Positions 1 to 10,750 of a DNA stretch of 42,894 nucleotides are shown in pieces. The DNA is taken from positions 1 through 42,894 of the forward strand of contig DAISJM010000029.1 of assembly GCA_036821485.1 (NCBI GenBank), in the 5' to 3' direction. Source of the DNA: DAISJM01 sp036821485 (GTDB lineage: Bacteria; Verrucomicrobiota; Kiritimatiellia; CAIQIC01; JAGNIJ01). Each line of letters starts with the position of its first letter. Within the stretch, counting starts at the first letter, position 1. Made by a program: the position numbers and the translations under genes. The notes below the pieces were generated by a model that saw nothing but the letters and a program-made list of their open reading frames with translations, did not search any database and was not told the DNA's origin.

Positions 1-1
1 C

Positions 2-379
2 ATTCGCAACGTCCACACCCGAGAACTCACCCTGGAGATGCGACGTGCCACACCCGCCGAGTTCGACGTCATCGTCAGCTCGATGACGCTGCACCATGTC
101 CGGGACACGGGGGCGCTCTTCCGTCAGTTCCACCGCGCATTGAAACCGAAGGGATGGATGGCCGTCGCCGATCTCGACACCGAGGATGGCCGGTTCCATA
201 CCGATACGACAGGAGTGCATCACCACGGATTCGATCGCGAAGTTCTGTGCGACATCCTCACCTCTGAGGGATTCCTTCATGCACGGGCGCTCGATGCACA
301 CCAATTGATGAAGCCTGCCGCCGACGGCACTCTGCGCCCCTATTCCATCTTTCTCATCACAGCGCAAAAACAAGCATGA
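2..379 (+). CDS. SAM-dependent methyltransferase, C-terminal part (partial)
   Basis: The reading frame is open to the left edge of the window, so the N-terminus is missing; a start at base 38 would be an internal ATG. The visible part carries the second half of a class I (UbiE/Methyltransf_11-like) Rossmann methyltransferase. FDVIVSSMTLHHV is the usual strand-4 motif with its LHH, followed by a helix (ALFRQFHRALKPKGWMAVADLD) that matches the typical 'L..LKPGG.l...D' segment. The SAM-binding glycine motif lies upstream of the window. The substrate cannot be told. The stop is 16 bases before the convergent stop of the pseudouridine synthase. Confidence 0.8.
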   Translation: MRNVHTRELTLEMRRATPAEFDVIVSSMTLHHVRDTGALFRQFHRALKPKGWMAVADLDTEDGRFHTDTTGVHHHGFDREVLCDILTSEGFLHARALDAHQLMKPAADGTLRPYSIFLITAQKQA

Positions 380-395
380 GGCCAGCCCGCACCAT

Positions 396-1364
396 TCACC
401 TGCCGCTCGCATCCAAGCGCCGCATCAGCTCACTCATATCCTCCGGCAGCGGTGCTTCGATCTGAAGTTTCTCGCGTGTGGATGGATGGCTGAACTCCAA
501 GGTCGACGCATGCAGGGCCTGTCGCCCCATCCGCATCTGCAGATGATCGGCATCGGTCAGTTCGTCCCGGCAGAAACGCAGGAAGATGCCCGGATCCATT
601 CCATACAACTTGTCGCCCACCACGGGGAAACCCAACGCCAACAGGGTGGCGCGTATCTGATGCTGGCGGCCCGTGTGAGGGATCACCTCCACAAGACTCA
701 ACGACCCCACGCACCGCAGAGATCGAAACGTCGTCTCAGCCCATTCACTTTCGCGTTCCGTGCGTTCTTCAGCTGTCGCCGGCACGAATCGGCGCCGCTT
801 GGGATTGGCTGAACGTTCGTCCGCCACGACGAAGCCGCACGCCTCGACCTCCCGCGGAAATGCACCCTCAACCAGTACCACGTATTTCTTCCGCACCTTC
901 CGTCGACTGAACTGTGCCCGGCATTTCCGCGATGCCTCGGCATGCCGCGCCACCAGCACAATGCCCGAGGTCTCCCGATCCAGCCGATTCACGATCTCCG
1001 GCGACTCAACCCCGTAGCGGGCTTTCAGAATTCCCCACAGCGTGTGCTCGAAGTAACGGCCACCCGGATGACACGGCAGGTTCCCCGATTTGTTCACCAC
1101 CACGATGTCGGCATCGTCATGAAGAATGTCTATCCGGTCATCCACAGGCGGCTCCGGAACGTCCGATGCCGTGTGCCCCACCACATCGCCACAGGCCAGC
1201 TTCTCGGAGGCAGCACCTGCCCGCCCGTTCACTCGTACCAGCCCCTTCTCCACTCTTTCCCCCCACTCGCGCGCCGACTGATATGGAAAGCGGGCACACA
1301 GGAACTCCAGCAGGCTTGCACCCGCGGACTCCTCCGGAATAGCCACCCTGATTCTTCTTTTCAC
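396..1364 (-). CDS. RluA-family pseudouridine synthase
   Basis: A 322-residue protein that should isomerise specific uridines in rRNA or tRNA to pseudouridine. An S4-like RNA-binding segment fills roughly residues 1-65 (GLVRVNGRAG is its typical turn). The catalytic domain follows, with NKSGNLPCHPGG near residue 91 and the family signature NRLDRETSG at 126-134, where Asp129 is the expected catalytic nucleophile. HTGRQHQIRATL and GDKLYG further on are also family motifs. It has the length and order of RluA/RluC/RluD enzymes, but the exact target position cannot be assigned. The gene is divergent from the LacI-family regulator gene, with a 210-base spacer between them. Confidence 0.9.
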   Translation of the reverse strand: MKRRIRVAIPEESAGASLLEFLCARFPYQSAREWGERVEKGLVRVNGRAGAASEKLACGDVVGHTASDVPEPPVDDRIDILHDDADIVVVNKSGNLPCHPGGRYFEHTLWGILKARYGVESPEIVNRLDRETSGIVLVARHAEASRKCRAQFSRRKVRKKYVVLVEGAFPREVEACGFVVADERSANPKRRRFVPATAEERTERESEWAETTFRSLRCVGSLSLVEVIPHTGRQHQIRATLLALGFPVVGDKLYGMDPGIFLRFCRDELTDADHLQMRMGRQALHASTLEFSHPSTREKLQIEAPLPEDMSELMRRLDASGR

Positions 1365-1434
1365 GATTGGCTATTAGCCACCATCCCACTCTCGATCGCA
1401 AGACACGACAAACCCCACGCCTGTGCAACAAGGT

Positions 1435-1450
1435 ACGCAACCGCTTGCGT
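1435..1450. promoter_or_regulatory. PurR-box-like palindrome, candidate LacI-family operator
   Basis: ACGCAACCGCTTGCGT is a palindrome with 6-bp perfect arms around a central CCGC. It has the central CG typical of LacI-family operators and differs from the E. coli PurR consensus ACGCAAACGTTTGCGT at two positions. It lies 125 bases before the LacI-family gene at 1575, in the divergent spacer. Autoregulation by that gene product is inferred from position and form only. Confidence 0.5.
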
Positions 1451-1455
1451 CCATA

Positions 1456-1516
1456 TTGCCTTTATGGTTCTGAATTATCTATACATCAACCGGTTGCGGA
1501 CATACGTTTACGCAAC
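1456..1516 (+). promoter_or_regulatory. weak promoter-like boxes and a second inverted repeat before the LacI-family gene
   Basis: TTGCCT (1456-1461) and TATACA (1480-1485) are separated by 18 bases and could be -35 and -10 boxes for the gene at 1575. Just downstream, GTTGCG (1493-1498) and CGCAAC (1511-1516) form a 6-bp inverted repeat with a 12-base spacer. The arm sequence is the one used in the palindrome at 1435. Together they could let a repressor bracket the promoter, but the boxes are weak. Confidence 0.25.
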
Positions 1517-1574
1517 AGAGAGCACTGTTGGCAGCCTGAGCGGGGGAATCCGGGGATGCATCAGCCGCCGTTCT

Positions 1575-2636
1575 ATGCGAACCACACTGAAGCTGTTGGC
1601 CGAGGAGTTTGCCGTCGACAAGGCCACCGTATCCCGGGCTATCTGCGGCAAGGCCGGCGTCAACCCGGATCTCCGCCGGCGCATTGTTGCCCGTGCTGCC
1701 GAGCTCGGATACTCTCCGAACGTCCAGGCAAGAAGCCTCTCCACGGGACTCACCGACACCTTGGCCTTGATCTTCTGCGACGAAAGCAGCCGCTTCTTTG
1801 AGAACCCTTTCTACACGACAGTTCTGTCGGGCATCGCTGCGGAGACCTTCAGCCATCGACTCAACCTTACCTTCTATTCGCTTTCCAGTTGCCACTACAA
1901 CGCCGACGCGGTTCTTCCCGAACAACTTCGTGGCAACCGGGCTGACGGCTTTCTCTTCGTCGGCAATCAGCAGAACACTCTCATCGCGGCCACACAAGAG
2001 AACAACATCCCCTTCGTGCTGATCGACCACACGGTCCCTGGCATTTCCTATCCGGCCGTGGTGATCGACAACGAACCCGCTGCCCATGCAGCCACAGAAC
2101 ACCTTCTCCGACTTGGTCACAAACGCATTGCCTTTGTCAGCGGATCACTCCGCTGCCCCAGCTTCCGCGAACGCCTCGCGGGCTACACCACCGCGCTCCA
2201 CGCGTACGGCCTCCCCATCAAGCCGGAGCTTGTCTGCGATGATGACCTCGACGACAGCTATTCGCGCATGCGAAACCTGCTCGCGATGGAGCATCCACCC
2301 ACCGCTGTCTTTGCTGCCAATGACGCCCTCGCCATTCAGGCCATGCGCGCCGTGTATGACCGCGGCCTCCGTATCCCCCAAGATATCAGCATCATCGGCT
2401 TCGACGACTCACGCTGCTCCACGGATGCCTGGCCGGGCCTTACCACCATGCATGTCGACAAGGAACTCATGGGACGACTGGGTGTGAAGAAACTGATCGG
2501 GCTGACGGGGAAACGAAGACTCACTCCTGTGGTCAGTTCCGTGCGCGCGCGACTGCTGGTGAGAGAATCGACTGCCCCCCCACTCCCGACAAGTGCACCA
2601 ACTCGACACGCACGAAAACGGTCCCGCCGGGCATGA
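1575..2636 (+). CDS. LacI-family transcriptional regulator
   Basis: A 353-residue DNA-binding regulator. The N-terminal helix-turn-helix is at residues 4-25 (LKLLAEEFAVDKATVSRAI), followed by the hinge helix region with ELGYSPNVQARSLSTG, typical of LacI/PurR repressors. The rest is a periplasmic-binding-protein-like sensor domain: LALIFCDESS at its start, RLGHKRIAFVSG in the middle, AVFAANDALAIQ and ISIIGFDDS near the end. The frame is open far upstream, but the HTH must begin the protein, so the ATG at 1575 is chosen. The ligand is unknown; no sugar operon lies beside it. A PurR-box-like palindrome at 1435-1450 could be its own operator. The stop is 16 bases from the convergent DUF2147 gene. 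Confidence 0.9.
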   Translation: MRTTLKLLAEEFAVDKATVSRAICGKAGVNPDLRRRIVARAAELGYSPNVQARSLSTGLTDTLALIFCDESSRFFENPFYTTVLSGIAAETFSHRLNLTFYSLSSCHYNADAVLPEQLRGNRADGFLFVGNQQNTLIAATQENNIPFVLIDHTVPGISYPAVVIDNEPAAHAATEHLLRLGHKRIAFVSGSLRCPSFRERLAGYTTALHAYGLPIKPELVCDDDLDDSYSRMRNLLAMEHPPTAVFAANDALAIQAMRAVYDRGLRIPQDISIIGFDDSRCSTDAWPGLTTMHVDKELMGRLGVKKLIGLTGKRRLTPVVSSVRARLLVRESTAPPLPTSAPTRHARKRSRRA

Positions 2637-2652
2637 ACTGGTGCCACCAGCC

Positions 2653-3102
2653 CTACTTCCGGGTCCACACCACGGTACGGCCGGCAATGCCCCAGCGATC
2701 GAGCGATCCGCGCACCGTCAGCTTTGTGCCTTCAAGCGACATCCGGCAGTAATACGTCTTGCCGTTTTCAGGATCGTAGATCCGCCCACCCGTCCACGAG
2801 TTGCCCCCCTTGTGGGCAAATCCCCAGACCAGCTTCATGCCGATCAGCGGGTCCTGATGACGCGCCGGGTCCACATTGAACTTGTCCAACTTGGGTTTGC
2901 CGGTGTCGGGATCAAGCGGTTCCTTGAGATCGATGATTTTTCCGCAGTAGGTCCCGTTCTCGTTGAAGATCTCCACGGTCGAGCGTTCATTCGTAGTCAG
3001 CCACTGCCCCACAACGCCATCTGCACCCTCTGCCCAGGCCGCGCCCGCACAAGCCATGACCAGCACGCTCACCCAAAGGAAACATGAAGGAAGTCTCGGC
3101 AT
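2653..3102 (-). CDS. DUF2147 family secreted protein
   Basis: A 149-residue protein with a cleavable-looking signal peptide: a hydrophobic stretch after the first residues (FLWVSVLVMACAGAAWA) ending in AWA. The mature part matches DUF2147: GQWLTTNERSTVEIF at the start, CGKIIDLKEP, DPLIGMKLVWGF, GGRIYDPENGKTYYC and a final RTVVWTRK. The family is a small periplasmic beta-barrel-like protein of unknown function. An upstream in-frame ATG at 3165 would overlap the neighbouring gene and put charged residues ahead of the signal peptide, so the start at 3102 is preferred. It lies 10 bases downstream of the coiled-coil membrane protein gene and probably shares its transcript. Confidence 0.8.
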   Translation of the reverse strand: MPRLPSCFLWVSVLVMACAGAAWAEGADGVVGQWLTTNERSTVEIFNENGTYCGKIIDLKEPLDPDTGKPKLDKFNVDPARHQDPLIGMKLVWGFAHKGGNSWTGGRIYDPENGKTYYCRMSLEGTKLTVRGSLDRWGIAGRTVVWTRK

Positions 3103-3112
3103 GGCCCGTCCG

Positions 3113-3997
3113 TCAGCGCGAAGATTCCAGAGCATCCTCATCGAAATACTCATCCTCTTCGTCATCTACCGTCGGCGAAGCGGCGGGCTTCATCTGCGAC
3201 CCATCCGAATGATGTCCAAAAATCCGGCGGAAGAAACCGCGACGCGCAGGCTTTTCCGGTGCTACCGTGACAGCAGCCTCTGTCGCCGGCGCCTCCACGG
3301 CCGTATCTGCCGCGGCGGAAATGCTGGCCGCGACCGGGCCCGCATTCCGCGCAGCCGCGCGGCCATCCGTACCGAAATAGACCAGCGCACCCACACCCAG
3401 GATGACCACCGCAATGAAAAGCCCGATCACCACCATGATCCGTCGCTCGGAGCGCTCGATGACGCTGCGCAGCATATCCTCGGACTCGCGCGACTTCTCC
3501 ACGAGGTTCGCGACCGTCCGGCCTGAATTTCGATTCGTCTCGTCAAGCAGGCCCAAGGTCTGGTTAAACCGGTTCATGGACTCGATGAGTTCCCGGTCGT
3601 GCGCCGCGGCGGCCTCCGTCTGCTGACGAAGCAGGCTGATCATCTCGCCCTGCTGCTCGGCCACGCGCGTAATGCCCTTCAGGCTTTCCATGGATTCAGG
3701 AACACGCTCCAGCACGGCGACCATCTTGTGCTGCACGTCCTCCTGGCGCTCAAGATGCTGCCGGATGGTCCGCATCAACTCCAGCGTCTCCGAATAGCCG
3801 GCCTGCAGCCACGCGATCTGGCGATCGCGTTTCGACCCCGGCCTCAGCCGCGACAACCACGACTCCTTTTTCGTGGGCGGCTCAAGATGCGCCGCCGTGC
3901 CGCTGGCCGGAGGCGTGACGTCGATATACTCGCCCGTGACACCGTCCCCTGACCCCTGTTTCCGCCACCGCGAAGTAAAGTCTGACCAGAGTCCCAT
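3113..3997 (-). CDS. membrane-anchored coiled-coil protein of unknown function
   Basis: A 294-residue protein that I do not recognise as a named family. Residues 60-185 are rich in Glu, Gln, Arg and Leu with heptad-like spacing and should form a long alpha-helical coiled coil. One transmembrane helix follows at about 187-209 (VVIGLFIAVVILGVGALVYF). After it come an Ala/Val/Thr-rich linker and a very acidic tail (DDEEDEYFDEDALESS). There is no signal peptide, so the coiled coil is most likely cytoplasmic. The start at 3997 is supported by AGGAG eight bases upstream; the open frame upstream is noise. The DUF2147 gene follows after 10 bases. A scaffold or envelope role is possible but nothing proves it. 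Confidence 0.65.
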   Translation of the reverse strand: MGLWSDFTSRWRKQGSGDGVTGEYIDVTPPASGTAAHLEPPTKKESWLSRLRPGSKRDRQIAWLQAGYSETLELMRTIRQHLERQEDVQHKMVAVLERVPESMESLKGITRVAEQQGEMISLLRQQTEAAAAHDRELIESMNRFNQTLGLLDETNRNSGRTVANLVEKSRESEDMLRSVIERSERRIMVVIGLFIAVVILGVGALVYFGTDGRAAARNAGPVAASISAAADTAVEAPATEAAVTVAPEKPARRGFFRRIFGHHSDGSQMKPAASPTVDDEEDEYFDEDALESSR

Positions 3998-4109
3998 GGC
4001 GCATGCTCCTTTGATGCAGCCAGCATACTCCATGCGCCGGGCAGGGTCCAAGCTCAACTTGAAGCTTGAATGTCGCGCCGAAAAACGGAACGTATCTGCA
4101 GCAACCGAC

Positions 4110-4949
4110 ATGAATACCGCGCCTATCCAGATACCCGGCCAACTCGTCGCCATCCCCGTGCCCGGCACCAAGGTCACGCTGGATGGCTTTCTCACCGGCG
4201 GCCGCGCACGCAAGCGTCGCCTGCTCCTCTTCGTTCACGGCATGGGCAGCAATTTCTACCGCTCACCGCTCAAAAAGGCTTTCATGCTCGCCGCCGCCAA
4301 AACCCCCTTCGACGTGTTGAGCTTCAACAATCGCGGCAGCGATGAAAACACGGCCGACGAACGCTTCAAGGACTGCCTCGCGGACATCGAGGCGGCCATC
4401 CGGTTCGGCCGCGCGCTGGGCTATCGCTCATTCGTCCTCGCCGGCCACAGCACCGGCTGCCAGAAGATCACCTATCACCATGCGCTGCGCGCACGCGCGG
4501 ACATCGAGGCGCTTGTCCTCCTCGGCCTCGGGGACGATTACGCCATCGTGAAGCGCGACCTCGGCCGACGCCTCACCGCCTGGGTCACCCGCGCACGCCG
4601 GCTCGTGCGGTCGGGTCGCGGCGACACGCGACTGCCGGCCTGCTGCCTCGGTTTTTCCGCGCGGCGTTTTCTCAGCATCGCCGACCGCAAGGAGCTCGAG
4701 GCACGCCTGTTCGATCTGGATGGGCCCATGACGCACTACGGCCGCATCCGTACCCCGATGCTTGCCGTCTTTGCGGGCGCCGACGAGTTTGCCACCAAGC
4801 CGGTCACGGACATGGCACGCGTGCTCCGTGAACATTCTCACTCCACGCGTTTCGAATCCATCATCATCCCCCGCGTGGATCACGGTTTTCGCGGACGCCA
4901 AGCCCATGTGGCCCGCACGGTGTTCAATTGGCTGGAGCAAAGAAAGTAG
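4110..4949 (+). CDS. alpha/beta hydrolase, DUF1749-like
   Basis: A 279-residue alpha/beta-hydrolase fold protein. LLLFVHGMGSN (about residues 38-48) is the oxyanion-hole region, AGHSTG carries the nucleophile elbow with Ser114, FAGADEF supplies the likely catalytic Asp, and RVDHGF the catalytic His. The order and spacing suit a small esterase or lipase-like enzyme without signal peptide. The overall look (FNNRGSDEN after the oxyanion strand, HSTGCQK at the elbow) resembles DUF1749 proteins. The start at 4110 gives the normal N-terminus; the open frame upstream overlaps the divergent gene. The MazG-like gene follows after 16 bases, suggesting co-transcription. The substrate is unknown. Confidence 0.8.
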   Translation: MNTAPIQIPGQLVAIPVPGTKVTLDGFLTGGRARKRRLLLFVHGMGSNFYRSPLKKAFMLAAAKTPFDVLSFNNRGSDENTADERFKDCLADIEAAIRFGRALGYRSFVLAGHSTGCQKITYHHALRARADIEALVLLGLGDDYAIVKRDLGRRLTAWVTRARRLVRSGRGDTRLPACCLGFSARRFLSIADRKELEARLFDLDGPMTHYGRIRTPMLAVFAGADEFATKPVTDMARVLREHSHSTRFESIIIPRVDHGFRGRQAHVARTVFNWLEQRK

Positions 4950-4965
4950 AACGATCGAGGACGAC

Positions 4966-5301
4966 ATGATCAACTTCAACGACTACCAGGAACGCGCGAA
5001 GACAACAGCGGTCTACCCCAACCGCGGCCAGGGCAACTGGACCTACGCCGCACTCGGCCTCGCGGGTGAAACCGGCGAGATCTGCGAGAAACTCAAGAAG
5101 GCCATTCGCGATGACGGCGGCCGCATCAGCCCCGAACGTCTCGAACTGCTTTCCAAGGAGCTCGGCGACGTGCTCTGGTATCTCGCCACGATGTGCACCG
5201 AACTGGGGTTGAACCTTCAGGATGTTGCCGAAAACAACCTCGTAAAACTCGCCGCACGCAAAACCGGCGGCAAACTACACGGCGACGGCGATACGCGCTG
5301 A
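4966..5301 (+). CDS. MazG-like nucleotide pyrophosphohydrolase
   Basis: A 111-residue all-alpha NTP pyrophosphatase of the MazG/dUTPase superfamily. The metal-binding pattern is clear: ETGE at residues 35-38 and ELGD at 65-68, the two halves of the EXXE...EXXD motif. These enzymes cleave (d)NTPs to NMP and pyrophosphate and are thought to clean nucleotide pools. The single short domain is like the stand-alone MazG-like proteins and shorter than E. coli MazG, which has two domains. The start at 4966 is preferred over upstream in-frame ATGs because it gives the family N-terminus (NFNDYQERA) and has GAGGA upstream. Confidence 0.85.
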   Translation: MINFNDYQERAKTTAVYPNRGQGNWTYAALGLAGETGEICEKLKKAIRDDGGRISPERLELLSKELGDVLWYLATMCTELGLNLQDVAENNLVKLAARKTGGKLHGDGDTR

Positions 5302-5310
5302 ATCCGGGGA

Positions 5311-5364
5311 GATTTTCCAAGGGTTGGAAGAATCGCATCAGGATTTTCCAACCCTTGGAAAATC
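5311..5364. repeat. 19-bp perfect inverted repeat between convergent genes
   Basis: GATTTTCCAAGGGTTGGAA (5311-5329) is exactly complementary to 5346-5364, with a 16-base loop. It sits between the stop of the MazG-like gene (5301) and the stop of the kinase gene (5427), where a bidirectional terminator is expected. No T-run follows either arm, so it may be a dispersed hairpin element that only acts as a transcript end. Confidence 0.85.
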
Positions 5365-5426
5365 AAGTAACGGACCGCAAAAGAAGAGCGGCGTCAAGCC
5401 GCCGCACTCCAAAAACACTGCACCTC

Positions 5427-6419
5427 TCACTCCGACTTCAACGCGTCCACGATTTCCTGCTGCTGCTTTTTCAAATCGTGGATTTCCTGCTGCCAGAATT
5501 CGTCCGTCCCCCAATTCGGCGCAAGGCGGACAAACCCGCCATCGGCCTTCTGGCGCGCGCACCATGCGGTGAAGTGGATGAACCGCATCGCCCGCAGCGG
5601 CTCAATGAGCTGGAGCGAACCGCGGTCGAAATCGTGGAAGGTCTCGTAGCCTTCCAGAAATAGCTCGATCTCCTCACGCACGTGGTGCGCCATGCCGGGC
5701 AGCAGCATCCAGAGGTCCTGCACCGCGGGGCCAACGGCCATGTCGTCGAAATCGATCAGGTGAAACGGCTCGCCCGGCCGGTAGAGAATATTGCCGGGAT
5801 GGCAGTCGCCGTGAATGCGCATCATCGGCACGCCCTCGAACAAGGGCTCGATCAGGTCGGCGATTTCCTGCACCACCGCCTCGAACTGAGCGCGGGCCGA
5901 TCGCGGGATTACCCCGGCTTCGAGAATGAACTGCAGGTGCTGTTGAAGGGAATGGCGGGGATGAATCCGTATGCGGTCGCGCGGTTCGTGGAGAGAGCCC
6001 ACCGCATGCACACGCGCCAGCAGGCGCCCGAGCAGCACGCGCTCGTTCGGCGTAGGCTCCTCGCACGGACGCCCACCCCGTTTTGGGAAGAGCGCGAAAT
6101 TCAGGCCGTGGTGATGCTGCAGAAGCTGGCCGTCGACGCACGTCAGCGGTGCAATGACGGGAATTTCCTGCGCGCTCAATTCGGCAAGAAAATCCTGCTC
6201 GTCCTGCAGCGCATCGCGACTCCACCGGCCGGGCCGATAGAACTTCGCGATGACCCACCCGCCGTCTTCCAACTGCACCTCGTACACCCGGTTGATGTAG
6301 CTGGTGAGCGAGCGGCACAGGTTCGAACAACGCTTGCCCAGCGCTGCTTCAACCAGATTGATCACCGTATCCGGCATCAATCCGGAGAAATCGGTGAAGG
6401 CCTCTTGTACATCCGTCAT
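5427..6419 (-). CDS. srkA: SrkA/YihE-type serine/threonine protein kinase
   Basis: A 330-residue aminoglycoside-phosphotransferase-fold kinase, the same length as E. coli SrkA (stress response kinase A). WVIAKFYRPGRWS (about 55-67) contains the ATP-binding Lys, RIHGDCHPGNILY (201-213) is the catalytic loop, and IDFDDMAVGPAVQDLWMLL (222-240) is the Mg-binding segment in the form typical of SrkA. In enterobacteria SrkA phosphorylates proteins on Ser/Thr and protects cells during envelope and oxidative stress. The start at 6419 is chosen because a start at 6455 would add residues not seen in the family. No Shine-Dalgarno is visible. TATAGT lies only 7 bases before the ATG, so the message may be leaderless. 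Confidence 0.85.
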   Translation of the reverse strand: MTDVQEAFTDFSGLMPDTVINLVEAALGKRCSNLCRSLTSYINRVYEVQLEDGGWVIAKFYRPGRWSRDALQDEQDFLAELSAQEIPVIAPLTCVDGQLLQHHHGLNFALFPKRGGRPCEEPTPNERVLLGRLLARVHAVGSLHEPRDRIRIHPRHSLQQHLQFILEAGVIPRSARAQFEAVVQEIADLIEPLFEGVPMMRIHGDCHPGNILYRPGEPFHLIDFDDMAVGPAVQDLWMLLPGMAHHVREEIELFLEGYETFHDFDRGSLQLIEPLRAMRFIHFTAWCARQKADGGFVRLAPNWGTDEFWQQEIHDLKKQQQEIVDALKSE

Positions 6420-6463
6420 GCGCGGGACTATACGGAGTCGCGCCCCGAATGCCAACCGATGTC

Positions 6464-9661
<3,198 letters not shown>

Positions 9662-9671
9662 TGGTTACTCG

Positions 9672-9696
9672 ATGGTTGATGGCTTGATGGTTGATA
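9672..9696 (-). repeat. CCATCAACCAT-type degenerate repeat in the leader of carB copy 1
   Basis: Read in the direction of transcription, the 50-base spacer holds CCATCAAG followed by CCATCAACCAT, ending 10 bases before the ATG. The 11-mer CCATCAACCAT recurs at 22831-22841 in front of the other carB gene, on the same side of the start codon. Function unknown; it may be a genome-wide short tandem repeat type. Confidence 0.6.
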
Positions 9697-9711
9697 AGTG
9701 CTCACCGATTA

Positions 9712-10647
9712 CTAGACGTATTCCACCGTGGCCGGCGGTTTCGGCGTGAGGTCATAGAGGCACCGGTTGACGTTCGGCACTTCCGTGACGACCCGCTTGC
9801 AGATCTTCTCAAGCTTCGGCCAGGGGAGCCGCGTCGCCGTGGCCTTCCGCGCGTCGACGCTCTCGATGCAGCGCACGACGATGATCTGGCCGAATTCACG
9901 GCGATTGTTCCGGATGCCGGTGGCGTAGTCGTTCAGCAGCACCGCGAGGTACTGGAACGCGTTGGTGCTCTGCAGTTCCTCCTCCACGATCGCGGTGGCG
10001 GCCCGCACCGTGGCCAGACGGTCCCTGGTCACCTCGCCGACGATGCGCGTAGCCAGCGCCGGGCCGGGGAACGGAATGCGCTCGGTGATCTCCTTCGGCA
10101 GCGCCAATACGCGAGCCACCTTGCGAACGCCGTCTTTGCGCAACGTCTTGAGCGGCTCGATCACCTGGTAGCCGTAAACCTTCTGCACGTCGATGCCAAG
10201 CTGAGCAAGAATGTTGTGCTGGCGCTTGATGCCAGCCACCGTTTCTTCGATGTCCGTCAGGATCGTGCCGTGCATAAGGAATCGCGCGCCAGTCTTTCTC
10301 ACGATGCGCCCGAAGACCTTCTTATAGAAGGTGTGGGTGATCGCCTGCCGCTTCTCCTCGGGATCAATGACGCCCTTGAGCGCACCCAGGAATTCCGCGC
10401 GTGCGTCGACCAGATCCACCGGAATGCCCAGCTTGCGGAAGAGCTTTACCACGCGCTGCGGCTCGCCTTCGCGCATGATCCCATTGTCAATGAAGACCGT
10501 CTTGAGGTGTTTGCCCAGCGCCTTGTGACCCAGCGCCGTACACACGGAGCTGTCAACGCCGCCGCTGAGTGCATTGATCGCAAGCCCCTTACCCACCGTC
10601 GCCCGCAACTCCTCGACCTGCGCCGCCACAAACTTCTTGTAGTCCAT
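9712..10647 (-). CDS. GMP synthase subunit B-type ATP pyrophosphatase without glutaminase domain
   Basis: A 311-residue protein equal to the C-terminal two-thirds of GuaA: the N-type ATP-pyrophosphatase domain with P-loop NALSGGVDSS (about 25-34), then the GMP-synthetase dimerisation domain (RIPFPGPALATRIVGEV onward). It has the layout of archaeal GuaAb, which needs a separate glutaminase subunit or free ammonia; no such subunit is adjacent. Two family motifs have changed compared with the full-length GuaA at 21268: KSHHNVGGLP became KRQHNILAQL, and the C-terminal IEWE became VEYV. It may therefore be a divergent GMP synthetase or act on another substrate. GGGGAG upstream of the ATG at 10647 fixes the start. 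It lies between nrpR and carB copy 1, probably as one operon. Confidence 0.85.
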   Translation of the reverse strand: MDYKKFVAAQVEELRATVGKGLAINALSGGVDSSVCTALGHKALGKHLKTVFIDNGIMREGEPQRVVKLFRKLGIPVDLVDARAEFLGALKGVIDPEEKRQAITHTFYKKVFGRIVRKTGARFLMHGTILTDIEETVAGIKRQHNILAQLGIDVQKVYGYQVIEPLKTLRKDGVRKVARVLALPKEITERIPFPGPALATRIVGEVTRDRLATVRAATAIVEEELQSTNAFQYLAVLLNDYATGIRNNRREFGQIIVVRCIESVDARKATATRLPWPKLEKICKRVVTEVPNVNRCLYDLTPKPPATVEYV

Positions 10648-10714
10648 GTTCTCCCCTTTCGCCTTTCCGGCTTCCACGTTGTCTCGATCTACAAATCGGC
10701 CCCTCTTCTTACTC

Positions 10715-10743
10715 AGGTTTCAGGTTTCCAGTTTCAGGTTTCG
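10715..10743. repeat. GTTTC-type degenerate repeat before the GuaAb-like gene
   Basis: The spacer between the NrpR-like stop and the GuaAb-like start contains several copies of the unit (A)GGTTTC / CAGTTTC. The 13-mer GTTTCCAGTTTCA (10724-10736) recurs at 19936-19948, in front of carA. Here it lies on the strand opposite to transcription; in front of carA it is on the coding strand. Confidence 0.6.
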
Positions 10744-10750
10744 TTCTGAC

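Noticed and set aside
942..1574. An N-terminal extension of the LacI-family protein by about 210 residues
   Set aside because: The frame is open by chance through the antisense of the pseudouridine synthase; the HTH must be N-terminal in this family.
2638..2650. CTGGTG-C-CACCAG palindrome between the convergent lacI-type and DUF2147 genes as a terminator
   Set aside because: The stem is short, has a one-base centre and no T-run on either side.
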